Positions 24,601 to 36,554 of a stretch of 64,000 nucleotides of DNA are shown one piece after another. This DNA is from Bimuria novae-zelandiae CBS 107.79 (lineage: Eukaryota; Ascomycota; Dothideomycetes; Pleosporales; Didymosphaeriaceae). The stretch covers positions 29,175 through 93,174 of the forward strand of contig ML976720.1 of the NCBI GenBank assembly GCA_010015655.1. Reading direction: 5' to 3'. The first letter of the stretch is position 1, and each line of letters begins with the position of its first letter. The position numbers were made by a program, and so were the translations under genes. The notes under the pieces are model-generated. The model was not told where the DNA came from. It did not search any database and saw only the letters and a program-made list of their open reading frames with translations.

Positions 24601-25964
24601 CTGTATCTCTATAATAAAAATAGGAACTATTCTTCTTATAGGTTTCTATTACCTCGCGCGACACCTACGTGGCTCGTTTCTAGGTGTTACTAGACCTGTG
24701 TCCCGTAGCTCTATCTATTACTTAGTGTCTTTTGTCTTGGCTTCGTTGGCCAGACATCCTTTTAGGGTTACCTTAAGTAGGTTCCTAATCTATTTTATCT
24801 AGCGCCCTATTCTTGGCAGAAAACTTTAGTAGCTATAATATATTTTAGAATAGATTTTCTTTAATTTTATTAACTCTCTTTTAGACCCCTTGTAGGTCCT
24901 AATTATTATTTATATTTATTATAACTATTTAGTCCTATAAGTCCTTATAGAGGCTTTAAAGGTATAATTTTTTTAAAATTTTCTAAATATGCTCCTTGGC
25001 TTCTATAGTATAGTTATTAAAGTTAAGGTTAAAGTTACGAAGCTTTTAGTTCCCTTATTATATTATAAGTAAGCGATTACGCGCGATTTCTTCTACTAGA
25101 TAATTATAAAAGTTATAGTCTAGTAGCTTTTAGAGGTTAGCTTTAGTGCACCCTAGCTAGTAGTTTAAGTATATAATTCTTACTATCGCTGCACGTCTTG
25201 TTAATTAACTAATAATATATTTAGGTATATTTCTAAGGCAGTCCTTATCCTCTAGGAGCTTATATTATATTATTATCTTAAAGTAGTAGTAATCCTGTTA
25301 TTTACTATTAAAGTAGGCTAAGTTAAGGATCTTAGGGCGGCGGCTTCTTCCTTAGTTTAAGACAAGCTCTACTATTAATATCTTTAGTAGCTCTATCTAT
25401 TAGTCTACTTTTAATAGGTAATTCATACCTCCTATCTCTTATGAGTATTATTATATTATTAACGGTTTTTAGCGCTTCCTTGTTATTTCTTTAAATAGTC
25501 CTCTTACTCCTTATAGTAAAGTCTAAAAAGTATCTTAGAGGTTAACGAGTGCTTTAACCTTGCTTAGAAATTACTATATTTTGTTCTTGTTAACTCCTAA
25601 TACCTAGAGTTTAGTTATAAACAGGGAGGCTATCCTTTTATTTCTTTAGTTATTACTTTTTTATAAGCTAATAGCTTACTACGCATAATCGTTTGCGCTA
25701 AGATATAGACCTTTAGTAAAAAGTCCTATTCTTATTTTTATAACTTCTTTATTTAGTAAAGATAGTCTTACTAGCGTTAAGTGTCTATTAGGACTTCTTC
25801 TTAATTACTTACTAGGAAGGGTTCTGTCTCTTCGTAGGTCTAGGTGTTACCTTTATAGTATTTATCTATATAAGTCCTTTAACTTCGTGTGCTGCTTCGT
25901 AGCTTTAGTTTATAGTTATATTAAATTTACTTGTCCTGCGATAGGTAAAAGTAATTAAATTTAA

Positions 25965-26125
25965 TATAAGGGGCTAGGTGCTTAAGGAGCTAAAGGTGCT
26001 AGAAGAATACTTATAAATTTAATAAAAAGTCTAAAGTTAAGCTTTAGGCGTTAAACTTATATATCTAGGGTTCGCATAACCGAGGGTTAAGGATCCGAGG
26101 CAATAACTGGACGTAGCCTATTACA
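25965..26125 (-). repeat. 5' LTR of element B
   Basis: It starts TATAAGGGGCTAGG and ends CGTAGCCTATTACA. It is 161 bp and abuts the presumed left end of the hAT element at 26126. Confidence 0.86.
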
Positions 26126-26926
26126 TAAGGTTGTTAACAAAGAAATATGCTTTAAAATTTTAATTTAATTTTATTTAATTTTCTAAATTTAAATAAATAG
26201 ATCTTTTATATACGAAATAAATAAATAAATATAATCTAATAAACCTTTCCTTTTAAGTATTTTAAGTTTATTTAAAAATAGCTATTATAATCTATTATAG
26301 CCTAGCCTTACTATAATATTAGCTAGCTAACTATGTACTTCTTGCGTATATAGCGTATTAACGCTTACTTATCTCCCTACCTTTACCTTACTTGCTTGCC
26401 TTTATAACTTATTTTTTTCGCGCCTTTACGCACCTTCACGTCTATTATGCCACTTAAACGAAGCCACGAGCCTGTTAAGGTAGCTAAACCCGCGCCTAAA
26501 CGTCCCTATCGTAAGCTAAAGCCTTTATAGAAGGCGCGCTAAAGCATTAGTAGTTAGCTAACTAAGCGTGATAGTACGCCTAAGCCTCTATCTACACACC
26601 CTATAGAGTCGCCTACAGAGTCACCAAACACGACGCTAACCCAGCTGAAGCCACTGCTAGATGCTTCGCCCTAGCGAGCATCTCTACGCTAGAACATGTA
26701 GCTAGCTATTCCTAAAGCCTTATAAAATAGTAATAACGTTACCTAGAAGTTATAATTAGTACTTAATAGGGCTAAGGTATTTATAATATAGCTAATAGTT
26801 AGCTTTAAAGTAATAATAAAAGTAATAATAGAAGTAGCTCCTACCCCTAAAAAGGGCTAAATTAGTAACTATAATAACTATAACTTTAATAGATTAAATA
26901 GTAGGGTAAACCTACTTACTACGCTA

Positions 26927-27162
26927 TATAAGGACGGGCTCAGTCTCCTGCATCTTAAGAAGTAGATGAGGTAAGTTGGCTCTATTTCAGCTACACTAAG
27001 ATGAGGAGACTGTAGGTACATAGGTCTGCAGCGCCTTTATACGCGGCTGCTTGGCGCGGAGCAGCCCTCCGGGTCCCCTCTGCCATGGGAGTCGCGCTAG
27101 GTGTGGGGTAGTCGCGCTTGGGCGCGGGGTCATGTGACCTACCAGTGTACTGGGCCGTTACA
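26927..27162 (-). repeat. 3' LTR of element H
   Basis: It runs from TATAAGGACGGGC to GGGCCGTTACA. A GC-rich core (about 27040-27140) escaped RIP here and in the partner LTR. A 61-codon open frame on the minus strand lies within this LTR and is incidental. Confidence 0.92.
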
Positions 27163-27205
27163 TTACCCCCCTCCAAGGTGGGCTCAGTCCTCTGAGTCTG
27201 TCGTG

Positions 27206-30200
27206 TTACCTCCTTCGTACTTTACTCTGTGCTAGCGTTACGGCAGCTTTGTTATCTTCCTCTATTGTCTCTAGATAGGTGCCGGCTTCGTATACTCGCA
27301 GCCAGATATCCAGTCGCAGCGGCGGTCTAGGCTTGTTAAGGTACCGAGGTTTATCACTAAACGCCCCGCCTCACCTAACGCCCCACTTCGAGCATGAACA
27401 CTAAAACTTTAACAAAGCATAACTCTATTATTATAGAGCCTATTAAGGCTGCGCTTACCTACCTAGAATTACTAAGGTCTAGAAAAAAGCCTTAATATAA
27501 TAAAACTACTACTAAGTATAGTATTAAGCGATTAACGCTAGCTTAAAGGCACTAAGGTGTTTTAACCTCTTATATAGCCTATAGAGTAGATTAACGCGCT
27601 CTTTATCCCTAATAAGAGTAGGAGCTTTTACGCTATATTAAACGCCTTATAAAGCAAGATCTACCACCTACGCGATTTATAATACGAAATTTTGCCTTAT
27701 AAATAGCTTAAAGAAAGCTTAGTAAAAGCTAAGTTAATTAATATATTAAATACTACTAGGTCGACCTTATCTTAAAATAGGTAACATGCATCGATAGGAA
27801 GCGCTACTAAGCTAATTTAGCTATAAAATATAACTTATTTTTTAAGCTTCTAGAGGATAAGATTTATTAATATAACATTAAGGCGCATTATATATATAAT
27901 ATAGATAAAAAAGGCTTCCTTTTAGGGATAGTTTCTAGATCGAAGAGAGTGTTTAGTAAGAGAATATATAAGGAGGGAAAACTTGGGTCTATTATACAGG
28001 ATAATAGTCGCGAATAGTATTATATTGGATAATAGTTATAAATAGATAACGCTGCTAGCCTGTATATACGCGAATAAATCTTACCTTAAGCCTGTCCTAA
28101 TATATTAATTAACCTTAGGCTTACAACAGGACTCCTAGTTATAGGCCTTTAACCTTAATAATTACTAAATTTAATTTACCTTATATTTTATAATCTAGAC
28201 TAATAATAATATTAGTCTCACCTAGCTTAAATAAGTATTTAATTAAGCTACTAAGCTAAAGGCGCGGTTTTTATATTAATTACTTATTCTTAATAGCTAT
28301 AGATCCTACGTTACTATAGATTTTATTAATTACTATAATTAGAATAAGATCCTCCTTGCAATCTATCCTCTTTATTTAATCTATACACTATAGCTACTTA
28401 ATATAGCTATGTTTAAGCCTCTCTTAATAGCCTACTCACACTAGACCTTAGGATTTATAGAAAGGAACTAAGGCCTTACTTTAATAAGCAAGAGGGACTT
28501 TTTTCCCTCTTTATAGCAGCCTAGGAAGTCTCTTTTATAGAGGCTACGATTTTATAGGCCTTTAAGACTACTAGCCTATTACCTTTTAACCCTATAGTTA
28601 TCCTATAAAGGTTTAGTAATAGGCAGCCTACCTTAGGCAACTTAAGTAATAGCAGCTCCTTATTATTAAGCGCCTTAAACTAGAGGAAGACTAAAGGCCT
28701 ATTACGCTAGGTTATAAAGGATAAGGCAGATCTAAAGGCTTAGTAGCTTAGTTAGGCTTTTTACTAAATATTAGTTTAGTTAAGGCCTCCTACAGTAAGA
28801 GAACTACGGGCTTAAGGAGGCTCTACTACATAAGAAGCTCTATAGGAAGCGAGGCAAGGCTCTGCCTTTAAAAGAGACTAAGGAGTACTATAGTAGTGCT
28901 ATATTCTAGTTACTAAAGAAGGTTAGGGAGGCACGTAATTACTTATAATAATAGAAGGCTAAAGAGAAATAATAGCAATACTAAAAGGCTAAGGTAAATA
29001 GGCTACGTAGATAAGAGAGGCTTATTAAGGCCAAGATAGTAAAAAGGAGACGATAGAAGAGGGTAAAGATAGGGCTATTAAAGGAGAAGTAAAAGGTAGA
29101 GAAGGCTACTAATTAAGCTTCTTAATAAGTAGCGCGCAAGAGTGCTAAACGCCTTAAATAAGCTTTATAAACTTTTAAGAAGAGAAATAAGGGTAGCCTT
29201 AAGGCTTTTATTAGAGTAACTCTTAAATAGAGGCCTTTTATAGAGCCTACTACTACTATAAAGGCTCTAGGTGTTACAGCGACTGCACTACCTATTTAGT
29301 TACAACGCGGCCAGAAAATCAAACTTCTAGCGAGATACATGTAGCTATATAGTTATTAACTCCTACTTACCTCTTTCTTATAAAATCTTGCGATAATAGC
29401 TATTGTGCGAAGCTCTATAGCCTTAAGTTGTGTTGCTATTTTGGTGTTCAAAGTGGGGCGTTAAGTGAGGCGGGACGTTTGGTGATAAACCTCGGTATAC
29501 GTCGTAATACTACTTTACCTAATGCGGTGCTCCGACGAAGCCTTAGGCGTCGTACTAGGTAAGATTAGGATTGTAGGTAGTCTAGGAGACTTTATATTAT
29601 AAATAGCTATAATATATATAGCTATTAAGGATCTCCTCTACTTGCTATTCTAGGTTACTATTAACCTCTATTAGCTCCTCCTCTAGCTCTACCTAACCTA
29701 GTAGTGTGTTAGTAGTAGATTTCTATAGGTAGTCTGTATAAAAGACGTCGTGCATATACATGTATAGTAAAAGCTTAACCTAATAGGAGTGTCCTTTTAT
29801 AGTAATAATTAGATAGGGCCTATATATTTACTAATTAGGCTTTTAGCTAGGGTGGCTAGTCGTAAAGCCTTTAAGCGTAATATAAACTTAATTCCCTATT
29901 ATAAAATTAGGTTTACGTTACCTCATATTTACTTAACGTACTTATTACTCCTATATCTAGGCGATGCCTCTTTAGGCTATTTTTATTGCTATAATTATAG
30001 CGTTATATTAAATTCTTACGTAGCTTTACGCTTCTTCTCGAGACATTTGCTCACGGATAGTGGGCGAGGTCTTTATGCGCTCCTCTTAGTCCTAGTGGTG
30101 AGTAGGCTTGCGTCCGAACTCGATCTCGTGTAGCGATAGTCCTATAGTCTTATAAGGCAGTATTAATTGTGCCTAGTCTATGTAGGATAGCAGGTTAGAC

Positions 30201-33200
30201 TAGTTATCTTAATAGTAGTTAATTAAGTGGCGTAGGCGCTAGTTAAGGTACTAATTTATTATTTTTATATTACTATCTATTTAAGGATAGTATACTATTA
30301 AGAGTTTTTACTTAATACCTATAAGTTAACATAGTTTAATTGTAAAGGCTGAGATAAACTAGGGGCCTCTATTAAAAATAATAAACTTAGGTAGGCTATA
30401 TACGCGCTAGATATAGTAATAATATATATTTACTACTTACTTAGCTATAGTTACTTATAATAAAGTAGTAAGAAGTAGTATTTACTTAAGTAGTTAATAA
30501 CTATAATGACGTTATTATATCCTTTCTTATTAAGTAAAAATAACTTAAAGTTTATTAAAATATTCTACTATACTCGCTTTAGTATTAGCAGTAATTTAAG
30601 TAATCCTAAGGTATAATTACGAGGTATATAGCTCTATTAGTAAGCCTTATAGGTAGCTACGTAAATCTCTACGTCTTTAGTTATGCCTAGCTAGTAGTAC
30701 TAGTCTTTAAGTAGTTTAGTAGTCTTACGTCTTTCTAGGTAAGTAGTAGTTTACGTAGTATAGATAGCTCGAATTAGGTAGGTGCGTAGGAAGTAGACTA
30801 TAGGGATAACTAGTCTACCCTAGTATAAGAGCAGACCTTAGTTATTTAGCTTTTATAATACTTAAGAATCTACCTAAGCTTTCTTTTATAGCTTTTATAA
30901 GCTATTATAGTTCTGGTTTATTTTAATTATTTAGTTAATAAAGGCGTGCGGGTCCTTTAAGGAAAGAGAGACTATAAAGGTATTAAAAGCTATAATTTTA
31001 AGGTTTTACTATAGTCCTTAGGCGGCAAAGTTAGTGAGATAATTTATTATTATTTAGATAGTATTAATATCTAATTACTTAGCTTATAGAAAGGCTCTTG
31101 TATAGGCTACTTTATTTTTATCCTTTTAAGTCTATAGTTCCTTTTACTTACGTAATAGCGTGTTAGCTACTATATTAGTAGTACCTAGTTAGTAGGTAAG
31201 CTTAAGGTTAAAGTCTACTACTATTATAGCCTATTATATCTATCGTAGAGTAAGCTCTTACTTAGTTAAGAAGTACTTTAGCGCTTAATAGTTAATAATA
31301 GCGCTAAATAGCTTAGTAGTCTATAGAATAATAAGCTAAGATTTTTACTCCTTAAGGGTATAGATTATAGTAAGTATCTCTTTATTATAAATATTACAGT
31401 TTATCTATAGACTACTTATAGTCTTATAGTAAAAGGCGATAAGTCACTAAAAGCTATCCTCTTATAGTTAAAAAAGTACGCTAGTAATAACTCTATCGCT
31501 AGTATTAGTTTTTATACACGTTATATAATAGGGCGAGTAATAAGTAAGTATATTATCTAATAGTATAAGATCTTTAGTTTATTTGAAGGCTATAAGCTTG
31601 CGCTTACTAAAGGCATGCTAGGCATTCTTTTTAAGTAGCTTTATAAGTAGCTAGATAATATGTCTGTAGTCCTTAAAAAAGGTTTTATAGAAGTTATAAA
31701 AGCCTAAGGATAACTATACGCCTTTAACTAAGGTAAGTATAAGCTAGTCTTATACTACTATAACTTTCTTTAAATTCTTTTAAATACCTTAAGTACTAAT
31801 AATTAGGCTAAGAAACTTTATTTTTATTACTATAAACTTACTTTTCTTAATATTTACTTATAGGCCGGCTTCGCGTAGTTGCTTAAGTACCTAAGCAATA
31901 TGCTCTTCGTGCTATAGTAGATCCTCTAAGTATATAAGGATATTATCTAGATAGGCTATATAAAAGTCGTCGAGTAGTCCTTGCAGTATCTTGTTAATAT
32001 ATCGTTAGAAGGTTACAGGACTATTATAAAGGCTAAATAGGAGTACGTAGTACTTATAGTTTCTATAGCGTATATAAAAGGTAGTTAGATCCTTAGCGTT
32101 CTTATTAAGTTAGATATAATAGAAGGCTTATTATATATTTAACTTTATAAATATCCTAGCAGGCGTGAGCCGCATAAGGATCTTTTAGATAAGAGAAATA
32201 AAGTAGATATTTTTTTTTATAATTATATTAAGCTTATAATAATTAATATAGAATTACTACCCCCCTCTAGGCTTTTTAATAAATAGTATAGGTAAGGCGT
32301 ATAGCGCGTTGCTGTAAGTAATAAAGCTATATTAAAAGTAGTCCTTTAGGTAGTCCTTAATAAGCTATAACTGCTTTATAGATATACTATATAGCAGGCT
32401 TAACGTTAGTATATTATACGCGGTTAGCTTAATATTATAATTAATGCTATTATAGTGTAGGGGTAGGATATTTAAATCCTTTTTTAAAAAGTAAGTAAGG
32501 GTTACACTAGCGTAGCCTGCACGTAATAGCTTTTTTTATAAAAAGCTAGTAAAGTTCCTTCTTTAAATCTAGTAGGTCTATTTAGCCTAGCTCTTTTTTA
32601 TAGTCCTAGATTAGCTTCTTTACCTTATAAATACTAGAATAGCTAATAGTTATATCCTTTTATCGCGCGTTAATTATAAATGCGATAGTGCCTATAGTAT
32701 TAACCTTAAGGCCTACCTTTATAAGATCCTTATAATAGATATGTCTCTATCGCGCAGGCTACTACCCTTATAGAGGTTTAAGCTAATAGTGTAGCTATTT
32801 TTTTTATCTTAGCTACGTTTCTCTAATAGACGCGGCGCTAAAGGGATTATTATAGTAAGTCATAGTAGTGCCTTATTATAGCTACGCTTATAAGCTTATC
32901 GCGTTAGTTAGCGTTTACTTAATAGCTAGAGTTAATAGTTACCTTAGTATCTTACGTATGGATAACGATATCGCGTTTATAGTTAATTAGCACTATATTT
33001 AGCTATCTAAGTATTTACCACTTATAATTAAGCTATATATTAGCGTCCTTAAAGAGCTTGTAGCTAATAATAAGGTTATAGTAACTTATATTATAGTAGA
33101 TAAAGTAAGTAGTAAGGTAGTAACTATCTAGTACTAGGTTAGCCTAGAAATACTTATTTACTTATCTATTTAGTTAACTATTATATCCTGCTAAAGGAAT

Positions 33201-34900
33201 AGCTTCTATATTTTTAATAGATACCTTAAGAACTTTTTTAATTATACGTAAATATTTAAGGTAGACTAGTACGTAGCTGCCCGCGCTAGTATTAATAAAG
33301 CCCTTTAGTTTAATAGTAAGGCTATTAGTTGAGATATAATAAGGTATAATAAACGCGCTTCTGCTAAATAAGAGGTTTTATACACTAATAGCTCTAGTAG
33401 GCTTCTCTAGAGAAGAGACTTCCCCTAGAAAGAGTTATTTTTTAAAAGCTTATTATAATAGGTTGCCTCTTAATTATTATTATTATTATTATTTAGACTA
33501 TAGTCGCTGTTCTCTACTACCTTCTGTTTAATAGAGCCCTGCGGGCACTCGTGGGTGACGTGGCCAGGTTTATAGTAATAATAGCAGGTGGGCAGGCTAT
33601 CTATTACGATAGGTAGGGTAAACCGTTATAGTAGGGTTATCTACTAGGCGTCTATTTTATCTAGTTAATTACGCTTACTATTACTACGGCGTAGCGTACT
33701 TATTATAAGTTCTTAGGCAAAGTCTTATACTAAGTTAATATAATTATTATAACACTTATAATACTAATAATAATAGATACTTATCTAAGTGCGTAGAGCG
33801 TTAGGAGGCTTCTTATAAAACTTTTTTACTTATTATTTTATAGGGAGGTAGCGTTTTTAAGCAAAATAAAAGAACTTGCCTAAAAATATAGTAAAGTTAG
33901 TAGTATTTTTAAGGTAAAGCTTCTAAAAGTCGCGCTAGACGTTAAGCTTTTTATATAGGTTACTATAGGTCTTCTTTAGTTAATCTAGCAGGTACTAATA
34001 GGTAATTTTTTAATTACTATTCTTTAACATACAAATAAGTATAAAAAATACTAATTAGTAGCGCCTTTAGTTTGCGTGCGTATATATAAGGCAATATTAC
34101 TCTATGTATCTTACTTACTATCGCCTTAGTACTAGTTATAGTTAGCGCGTATTTTATCCCCTAGGCTGTTTCTTTATTAATTAAAAGTAACGTTCTTACT
34201 ATCCTTTAGTAATAGTAAGTCTAAAAAGTAAGTTATATAAAATTTACTATTATTAGTTAAAGGGCGCGTAGCTAATAGAGTAGCAGGTATAAATAGTAGT
34301 ATATAAGAGAGAAAAGAGCTGTTAAAGTAGCTAAGCTCTTTCTAGGGTATTAGAGGTGTGTAAGGAAGGATAGAAAAGCAAGTAGCACGAGGTTAGATTA
34401 CTATCGTGTCTAGAGAAGGAGAGAGAGCAATAGAAGCATGCTTAGCTAACTAGATTTTTAGCTTCTCTATCTTCTACCACGCCTAAGTAAGGGTATTATA
34501 TAACTTCTTTCTTTTAGCTAAAGCGTTTATAGTAATTTAATAATATATATATAGCTATTATTGCTCTACGCTATAAATGAGTATCTAACTAATTAGTTTA
34601 ATAATAATTACTATAAGGTTAGGTTAAACATACTTAATTACGCCTTTTAGCGTTACCTTAATTAGGTTATTACTTATAAAGGTAGGTAGTTAAGGCGCCT
34701 ATAAGTAATTTTTATTAATAACTTATTAGATATAGGCTAGCTTTATAGAGGTGTCTTAATTATAGTTCTCCTTCGTAATATAGGCATAGCTCTAGATTTT
34801 ATTTTCTTAATATATAAATAGTTTAAATAGATTATACGCGTTGCTTAGTATATGCTTTTTAAGCGCTAATGCTATAAATAAGTATTTTAGTTCTATTATT
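27206..34900 (-). pseudogene. gag-pol of element H, decayed and interrupted by a transposon
   Basis: On the minus strand a zinc-knuckle remnant lies near 33545-33590 (CYYYYKPGHVTHEC, second Cys now Tyr). The reverse transcriptase box reads AYLDNILIYLEDL near 31920-31960, followed by EEHIAQVLKQLREAGLQVNI. RNase H and integrase follow. A chromodomain at about 29520-29650 reads VEEILNSYIYYSYLQYKVS and GFVGAPH with RIP stops between. After the Fot1-like insert the C-terminus resumes at 27341 (LNKPRPPLRLDIWLRVYEAG) and ends at a TAA on the complement of 27206-27208. The last 45 codons are undamaged. Confidence 0.82.
27344..29495 (+). mobile_element. Fot1/pogo-type transposon inside element H
   Basis: Inverted repeats of about 46 bp (left begins CCGAGGTTTATCACTAAACG; right ends the same in complement) are flanked by TA (27342-27343 and 29496-29497). 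The plus strand encodes a decayed DDE_1 transposase: an N-terminal helix-turn-helix region at about 27440-27560, the first catalytic box YNIDKKGF near 27900-27925, then SRSKRVFSKR. A basic Lys/Arg/Ala-rich C-terminal segment lies at 28930-29160. It is heavily RIPped. Confidence 0.9.
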
Positions 34901-35154
34901 ATATATAGTGCAGGCGTTGCTACTATTTATCTAATAAAAGTAGTAGGGTATTTAGCTTTCCTAGCTACTATGGCTTATTGCGATTAAATCCTTTTATTAA
35001 ATAATTATTTACTAATAAACTAATATCTTAGCGTAGTTATATAGTAGGTCCTTAGGGGTAGCTATCGTCGAGTTATACGCATAGGTAGATTAATTAGTTT
35101 AACTAAATATTATATTACTATTACTAGCTAAGTAGGTAAGTAATCTTAGTATAA

Positions 35155-35390
35155 TATAAGGACAGACTTAGTCTCTTATATCTTAAGAAGTAGATAAGGT
35201 AAGTTAGCTCTATTTTAGCTACACTAAGATAAGGTGACTATAGGTACATAGGTCTGCAGCGCCTTTATACGCGACTGCTTGGCGCGGAGCAGCCCTCCGG
35301 GTCCCCTCTGCCATGGCAGTCGCGCTAGGTATGGGGTAGTCGCGCTTGGACGCGGGATCATGTGACCTACCAGTGTACTAGGCCGTTACA
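35155..35390 (-). repeat. 5' LTR of element H
   Basis: It is 236 bp and ends GGCCGTTACA before CGCTA. It differs from the left LTR mostly by C-to-T and G-to-A changes in its left half. Confidence 0.92.
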
Positions 35391-36168
35391 CGCTAAAGGG
35401 TAATACTAGCTAGGTCTATAAGCATAGCTATCGCGTGTGGAAGAAGCATATATATAAGCTAGAGTAGCTCTACTTTATGTGTAGGTACTATCACACGCGC
35501 AACCTTCCTAGAGCTATATACTAAATAATAAAATTAACTAGCGCTACTATATAACACCTTACCTAAAATAAATTTTGCTATTAAGTTTTTAAAGATAGCC
35601 TTATTACCTATTAGCCTACGCGCAAATCTGGCTAAATATTACTATAATTTACTACTAATAATAGTCTTAAAATTAATATAAAAACCTTTAATAAACTAGG
35701 TAACTTTAATATATATAACTTTTAATAATTAGCCCTATTTTAACTAGTTGATAATAATAGAGCCCTCCACGAGTTTAAAATACTAGCTTTTTATAAGATA
35801 ATAAGATTTACTAGCCCTAAGGAAAAGGCAGCACTATAAAGCTCGTATAATAATATAATAAGCTTTATAATAAAGTTTAATAGCTATATAAAGCTATAGG
35901 TGGTACGCGCGTTAGTAGAAGCAAAAAGTAAGGTATATATAAGCTTTAATAGGTAGACTACTAAAGGTGGTAAACGTGGCTTCTTTGCTATAGTTGCGCA
36001 CTATATTAACTATAAAGGCGCGATAGTTAACTTGCTTATAGCGCTACTATAAGTTATAGGTGCTTACTTTAGTAAGGTTATAGCTAACGCTAGTACTACT
36101 ATCTTAGAATACTTTAGTATTAATCGCAATAAACTTAAGTACTTTATACTTAATAACACTACTAATAA

Positions 36169-36554
36169 TGTATCGGCGCAGGTCACTCAAAGGATCGATG
36201 TTGGCGTATCTCCTAGCAGAGGCATATGGGAGTGCGTGTATAAGAATGTAGCCTCGAATGAATTAAGTGCCTATAGGCCTGGTACGAAAGGATACGGAAA
36301 AGGTATTAAACTACAAAGGCCCTAAGCTCCTCTAAATACACCTCTTCCCAGATGGCTAGCTAGCACATAACTGCCATAGGTTGACCGTCGGTCTGATAGA
36401 TCCGAAATAGGTCCGAATCGGATCCGTAGTTCCCTATCGGTCTGATAGATCCGAAATTGGTCCGATACGAATGAGTGTCGGTTTTCGGATGATCTCGAAT
36501 CCTGTCTTGACTGGCCAAGGGTTCTCGTGTCGACGAGCGATTGTTCCTGTTACA
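36169..36554. mobile_element. solo LTR (386 bp) inside the hAT transposase
   Basis: It starts TGTATCGGCGC and ends CTGTTACA. Perfect AATAA duplications lie at 36164-36168 and 36555-36559. Composition is ordinary, with little or no RIP, in sharp contrast to the host. It contains a 29-bp direct repeat (36388-36416 and 36437-36465, differing at one base) built on GGTCTGATAGATCCGAAAT. No internal element copy is present in the window. Confidence 0.9.

Larger units (their letters stand above)
18634..26125 (-). mobile_element. Ty3/Gypsy chromovirus element B, inverted copy of A
   Basis: Two 161-bp LTRs (18634-18794 and 25965-26125) enclose a minus-strand element of 7492 bp without nested inserts. 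From right to left it carries gag, protease/RT (about 23.9-22.9 kb), RNase H, integrase (about 22.1-21.0 kb), chromodomain (about 20.9-20.7 kb) and the same extra 3' region as element A (20.75-18.8 kb). All frames are broken by RIP-type changes. The flanking 5-mers are ATAGT and TAAGG, so no target duplication is visible. Between 21463 and 24178 it appears identical to the reverse complement of 2083-4798, yet it differs clearly outside that tract. Confidence 0.92.
26927..35390 (-). mobile_element. Ty3/Gypsy chromovirus element H (8.46 kb including a nested Fot1-like element)
   Basis: Paired 236-bp LTRs (26927-27162 and 35155-35390) are flanked by perfect CGCTA duplications (26922-26926 and 35391-35395). 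A purine tract GGAGGGGGG in minus-strand sense lies directly beside the left LTR (27163-27175), so the element runs right to left. Its LTRs differ in sequence and length from those of A and B, so it is a different family. A 2.15-kb Fot1-like element sits near the end of pol. Confidence 0.94.

Noticed and set aside
24596..24802. 68-codon plus-strand frame in element B
   Set aside because: It lies antisense to the gag zinc-knuckle region of element B and has no features of its own.
29852..30133. 93-codon plus-strand frame
   Set aside because: It is antisense to the integrase region of element H; hydrophobic composition results from AT-rich RIPped sequence.
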